A DNA stretch of 15,718 bases, taken from positions 1 through 15,718 of the forward strand of contig JADGIF010000182.1 in NCBI GenBank assembly GCA_018985225.1, in the 5' to 3' direction. This DNA is from Amoeboradix gromovi (lineage: Eukaryota; Sanchytriomycota; Sanchytriomycetes; Sanchytriales; Sanchytriaceae). Positions 14,168 to 15,718 of the stretch are shown piece after piece. The notes beneath the pieces were generated by a model. It made no database searches. It saw only the letters and a program-made list of their open reading frames with translations, and had not been told where the DNA came from. The stretch's first letter is position 1, and each line of letters opens with the position of its first letter. The position numbers were made by a program, and so were the translations under genes.

Positions 14168-14806
14168 ATGCTGCTCTTAAATTTAGTGTATTCAGCAGTT
14201 CCTGTATTATCTCGAGTCACTAGAAAGTCGATTTCTGGTCAAGGCGAATTGGGAAACCTTTTTCTAAAGTATTATGATTTAGCTTTGAGAAATCCGGCTC
14301 TTGATCAAAGAGTTTACGATATCTACCGTCATTTGAAGGGTCCAATATTGAAGAAGCAGCCTTATTTCAGACCTCACGTACTGGATGATGTACAAAAAGT
14401 TACCAATATCAAGCAAATTCTAAAGGACGCTGGACATTGGGATAAGAGCTTTTGGGAGCGTTCATCTGTCAAAGTGCTAAAGCAAATATTTGTACCAGCT
14501 TCTCTGTTTGGTTTGGGTGCATATATTCAAAAGATGGTAGATAGCGATCCAAGTGTGAAAAAAGAACTAGCGGATAATGAAAATAAGTTACCTCCAGGTA
14601 GTCCTATATCCGGACTTCGCGACCTGCCAGTGGCTAGTCAAAGTGGTACTGCAGCCTCAAGGGCAATACCACCGCAGGTAAATAGCCCTACCAAAAACAC
14701 TGAGCAAGTTGCAAATACTCATTCCAACCAGCGAATAAACCCTATAGGAGTGCAGCAAGTTCCGAGTGCTCTGCCTTTGATCATCCCTCCTGCGCCAATG
14801 CAATAG
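14168..14806 (+). CDS. Unrecognised protein with signal-peptide-like N-terminus
   Basis: I do not recognise a family. From the first ATG the product has 212 residues. Residues 1-16 (MLLLNLVYSAVPVLSR) resemble a signal peptide or membrane anchor. A basic helical region with YYDLALRNPALDQRVYDIYR and a run of Lys and Pro follows. A second hydrophobic segment (IFVPASLFGLGAYIQ) lies near residue 125. The last 70 or so residues are low-complexity, rich in Pro, Ser, Asn and Gln. There are no cysteines after the start. The frame is open 22 codons upstream without an ATG, and a possible 20-nt intron lies there, so the N-terminus could extend. The stop (TAG) lies 27 bp from the end of the convergent RPP30 gene. 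Secretion is inferred only from the N-terminus. Confidence 0.65.
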   Translation: MLLLNLVYSAVPVLSRVTRKSISGQGELGNLFLKYYDLALRNPALDQRVYDIYRHLKGPILKKQPYFRPHVLDDVQKVTNIKQILKDAGHWDKSFWERSSVKVLKQIFVPASLFGLGAYIQKMVDSDPSVKKELADNENKLPPGSPISGLRDLPVASQSGTAASRAIPPQVNSPTKNTEQVANTHSNQRINPIGVQQVPSALPLIIPPAPMQ

Positions 14807-14823
14807 AATTAATTATGGGTTAT

Positions 14824-14838
14824 AGTAAATAATTTATT
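14824..14838 (-). other. Poly(A) signal overlapping the RPP30 stop, shared 15-nt motif
   Basis: AATAAATTATTTACT on the minus strand, identical to the end of the HMGCL gene. The RPP30 stop TAA is part of the AATAAA. Confidence 0.7.
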
Positions 14839-15547
14839 CTAATTTGGCCTTCTTTTTGCTTTCCAAATCCTCGTCTTTTGGCCTCTTCTTGATTATTTCA
14901 ATAGCACCGCCATGAACTTCTTTTGTTTTAAATTTTAATAAAAGTGATTTCAAATCCTGAGTTGCCAATTTGGCTTGCTCAACATTAAATCCACTAATAA
15001 TTAGAATTGCTTGAGTATCTGTCGATTTCCTTAGTTCTGTACTACCGCAGCTGATCATCAATCTTTTCCTACATCTACTTCTTGAAATAAATCCCAAATT
15101 TGTAAAAAACTGCCTTTGGTAGCTCTCATTTGCTATAGTATTTCCATAAACAAATTCTATTCTTATATGCCTTGTGTATGCCATTTTCAAAAACGAATCC
15201 CTCACCTCTATTTTGCTATTCGGAATGGCAATTATGTCAATCGGCATGTGCTCACAGGCACCATGGAACGCCTGTGCAGACATTGGTTCTACACTTACTA
15301 TATCAAACTTAGATTTTATCTTGTTAAAACTGAAATTTGCTTTGGCCGTTTTAATATTTAACCTAAAATATTGCTGTATTGTACATGGTACCTTATTTAG
15401 TTGCAGCTCTTTCAGTATCTGATCCAGATTTTGGCTGTCATCTATAGTAATTGTCCATCCAATTGTATCGTATCCCATCTTCTTGCATTTCTCTATCATG
15501 ATCAGATTTTGTTGTTGGGATTGGTATGGAATGTTGAAATCGTACAT
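14834..15547 (-). CDS. RPP30: RNase P/MRP protein subunit p30
   Basis: RPP30 is a TIM-barrel protein of RNase P and RNase MRP, which process the 5' ends of tRNA and precursor rRNA in the nucleus and nucleolus. The 237-residue product shows FDIVSVEPMSAQAFHGACEH (human YDVVAVFPKTEKLFHIACTH), then IDIIAI. Next come the R-x-IEFVYGNTI block (human FELVYSPAI), a LMISCGSTE strand with the conserved ISS-like turn, and a basic tail ending SKKKAKLE (human SKKAK). The ATG at 15547, giving MYDFNIPY, matches the family start. The frame continues upstream to an earlier ATG at 15595, but a 20-nt GT-AG element lies between them. The stop overlaps AATAAA. The gene converges on the unrecognised gene at 14168-14806. 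Confidence 0.88.
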   Translation of the reverse strand: MYDFNIPYQSQQQNLIMIEKCKKMGYDTIGWTITIDDSQNLDQILKELQLNKVPCTIQQYFRLNIKTAKANFSFNKIKSKFDIVSVEPMSAQAFHGACEHMPIDIIAIPNSKIEVRDSFLKMAYTRHIRIEFVYGNTIANESYQRQFFTNLGFISRSRCRKRLMISCGSTELRKSTDTQAILIISGFNVEQAKLATQDLKSLLLKFKTKEVHGGAIEIIKKRPKDEDLESKKKAKLE

Positions 15548-15557
15548 TTTTGGGATG

Positions 15558-15577
15558 CTACAAAATTGGAGACTTAC
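15558..15577 (-). other. Candidate 20-nt intron in the RPP30 leader
   Basis: On the minus strand GTAAGTCTCCAATTTTGTAG has a near-perfect donor and ends TTTTGTAG, 10 nt before the RPP30 start codon. Splicing would break the frame from the upstream ATG at 15595, so it fits a 5' UTR intron that leaves the ATG at 15547 as the start. Confidence 0.5.
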
Positions 15578-15669
15578 AAAACCAGGTCGAAACATTATTG
15601 GAAAAGCGCCAGAGCCATCAGAATGCGAATTCAATCAGCATTTAAGATACCTACTGTAGTCTAGAAGTC

Positions 15670-15718
15670 ACGCAAACAGTTTGTTGTCATTCCTTCTCTG
15701 GCAATTAGGTCTTCCATA
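15670..15718 (-). repeat. 49-bp dispersed repeat, copy 2, cut by the window end
   Basis: Exact inverted match to 5256-5304. On the minus strand its ATG (15717) opens the same 16 residues and then reaches TAG at 15661-15663. It lies about 120 bp upstream of RPP30, in the same orientation. Confidence 0.85.

Noticed and set aside
15116-15664. Plus-strand open frames opposite RPP30
   Set aside because: They are antisense to a conserved gene and resemble nothing.

Overview
This is AT-rich nuclear eukaryotic DNA with a tightly packed gene set, and it most likely comes from a small, parasitic-type animal. The identifiable genes are those of an animal cell: cytosolic NAD kinase, HMG-CoA lyase, an Enhancer-of-zeste methyltransferase, TMEM220, the exosome subunit RRP45, the small subunit of class I ribonucleotide reductase with the metazoan-type C-terminal tail, kynurenine 3-monooxygenase and RNase P/MRP subunit RPP30. 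The strongest clue to the lineage is a 20-nt GT-AG intron in the ribonucleotide reductase gene. Removing it restores the conserved protein exactly. Introns this small are known from very few eukaryotes. Among animals I recall them best from the dicyemid 'mesozoans', with orthonectids as the alternative. This assignment is inference.

Layout. 67-1863 (minus): HMG-CoA lyase then NAD kinase, 36 nt apart in the direction of transcription. 1988-2290: a repeat element. 2727-4941 (plus): a cluster of membrane-anchored RING proteins, namely one degenerate RING-CH (MARCH)-like gene in pieces and two tandem RING-H2 paralogues. 4969-5352: a weak small ORF, a perfect hairpin and one copy of a 49-bp repeat. 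5341-7488 (minus): a small coiled-coil protein and the E(z)-like SET protein. 7640-9055: TMEM220 (plus), tRNA-Glu(TTC) (minus), RRP45 (plus). 9056-9816: mostly non-coding, with a candidate structured RNA. 9817-12200: divergent ribonucleotide reductase (minus) and KMO (plus), their start codons only 51 bp apart. 12201-14167: a gene-poor repeat-bearing stretch. 14168-14806: an unrecognised protein with a signal-peptide-like N-terminus (plus). 14834-15547 (minus): RPP30. The window ends inside the second copy of the 49-bp repeat.

Shared themes. Six genes have a TAA stop codon that lies inside an AATAAA polyadenylation signal, so 3' UTRs must be extremely short. Intergenic spaces are often tens of bases. 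The genes are mostly unrelated housekeeping functions (cofactor supply, ketone-body/leucine metabolism, chromatin silencing, RNA processing, dNTP synthesis, tryptophan breakdown) and do not form one pathway. The most unusual items are the 20-nt introns, the stop/poly(A) overlap, a repeat family that carries a conserved short reading frame between terminal inverted repeats, the membrane RING cluster, and an E(z)-like SET domain whose otherwise invariant NHS motif reads NDS.
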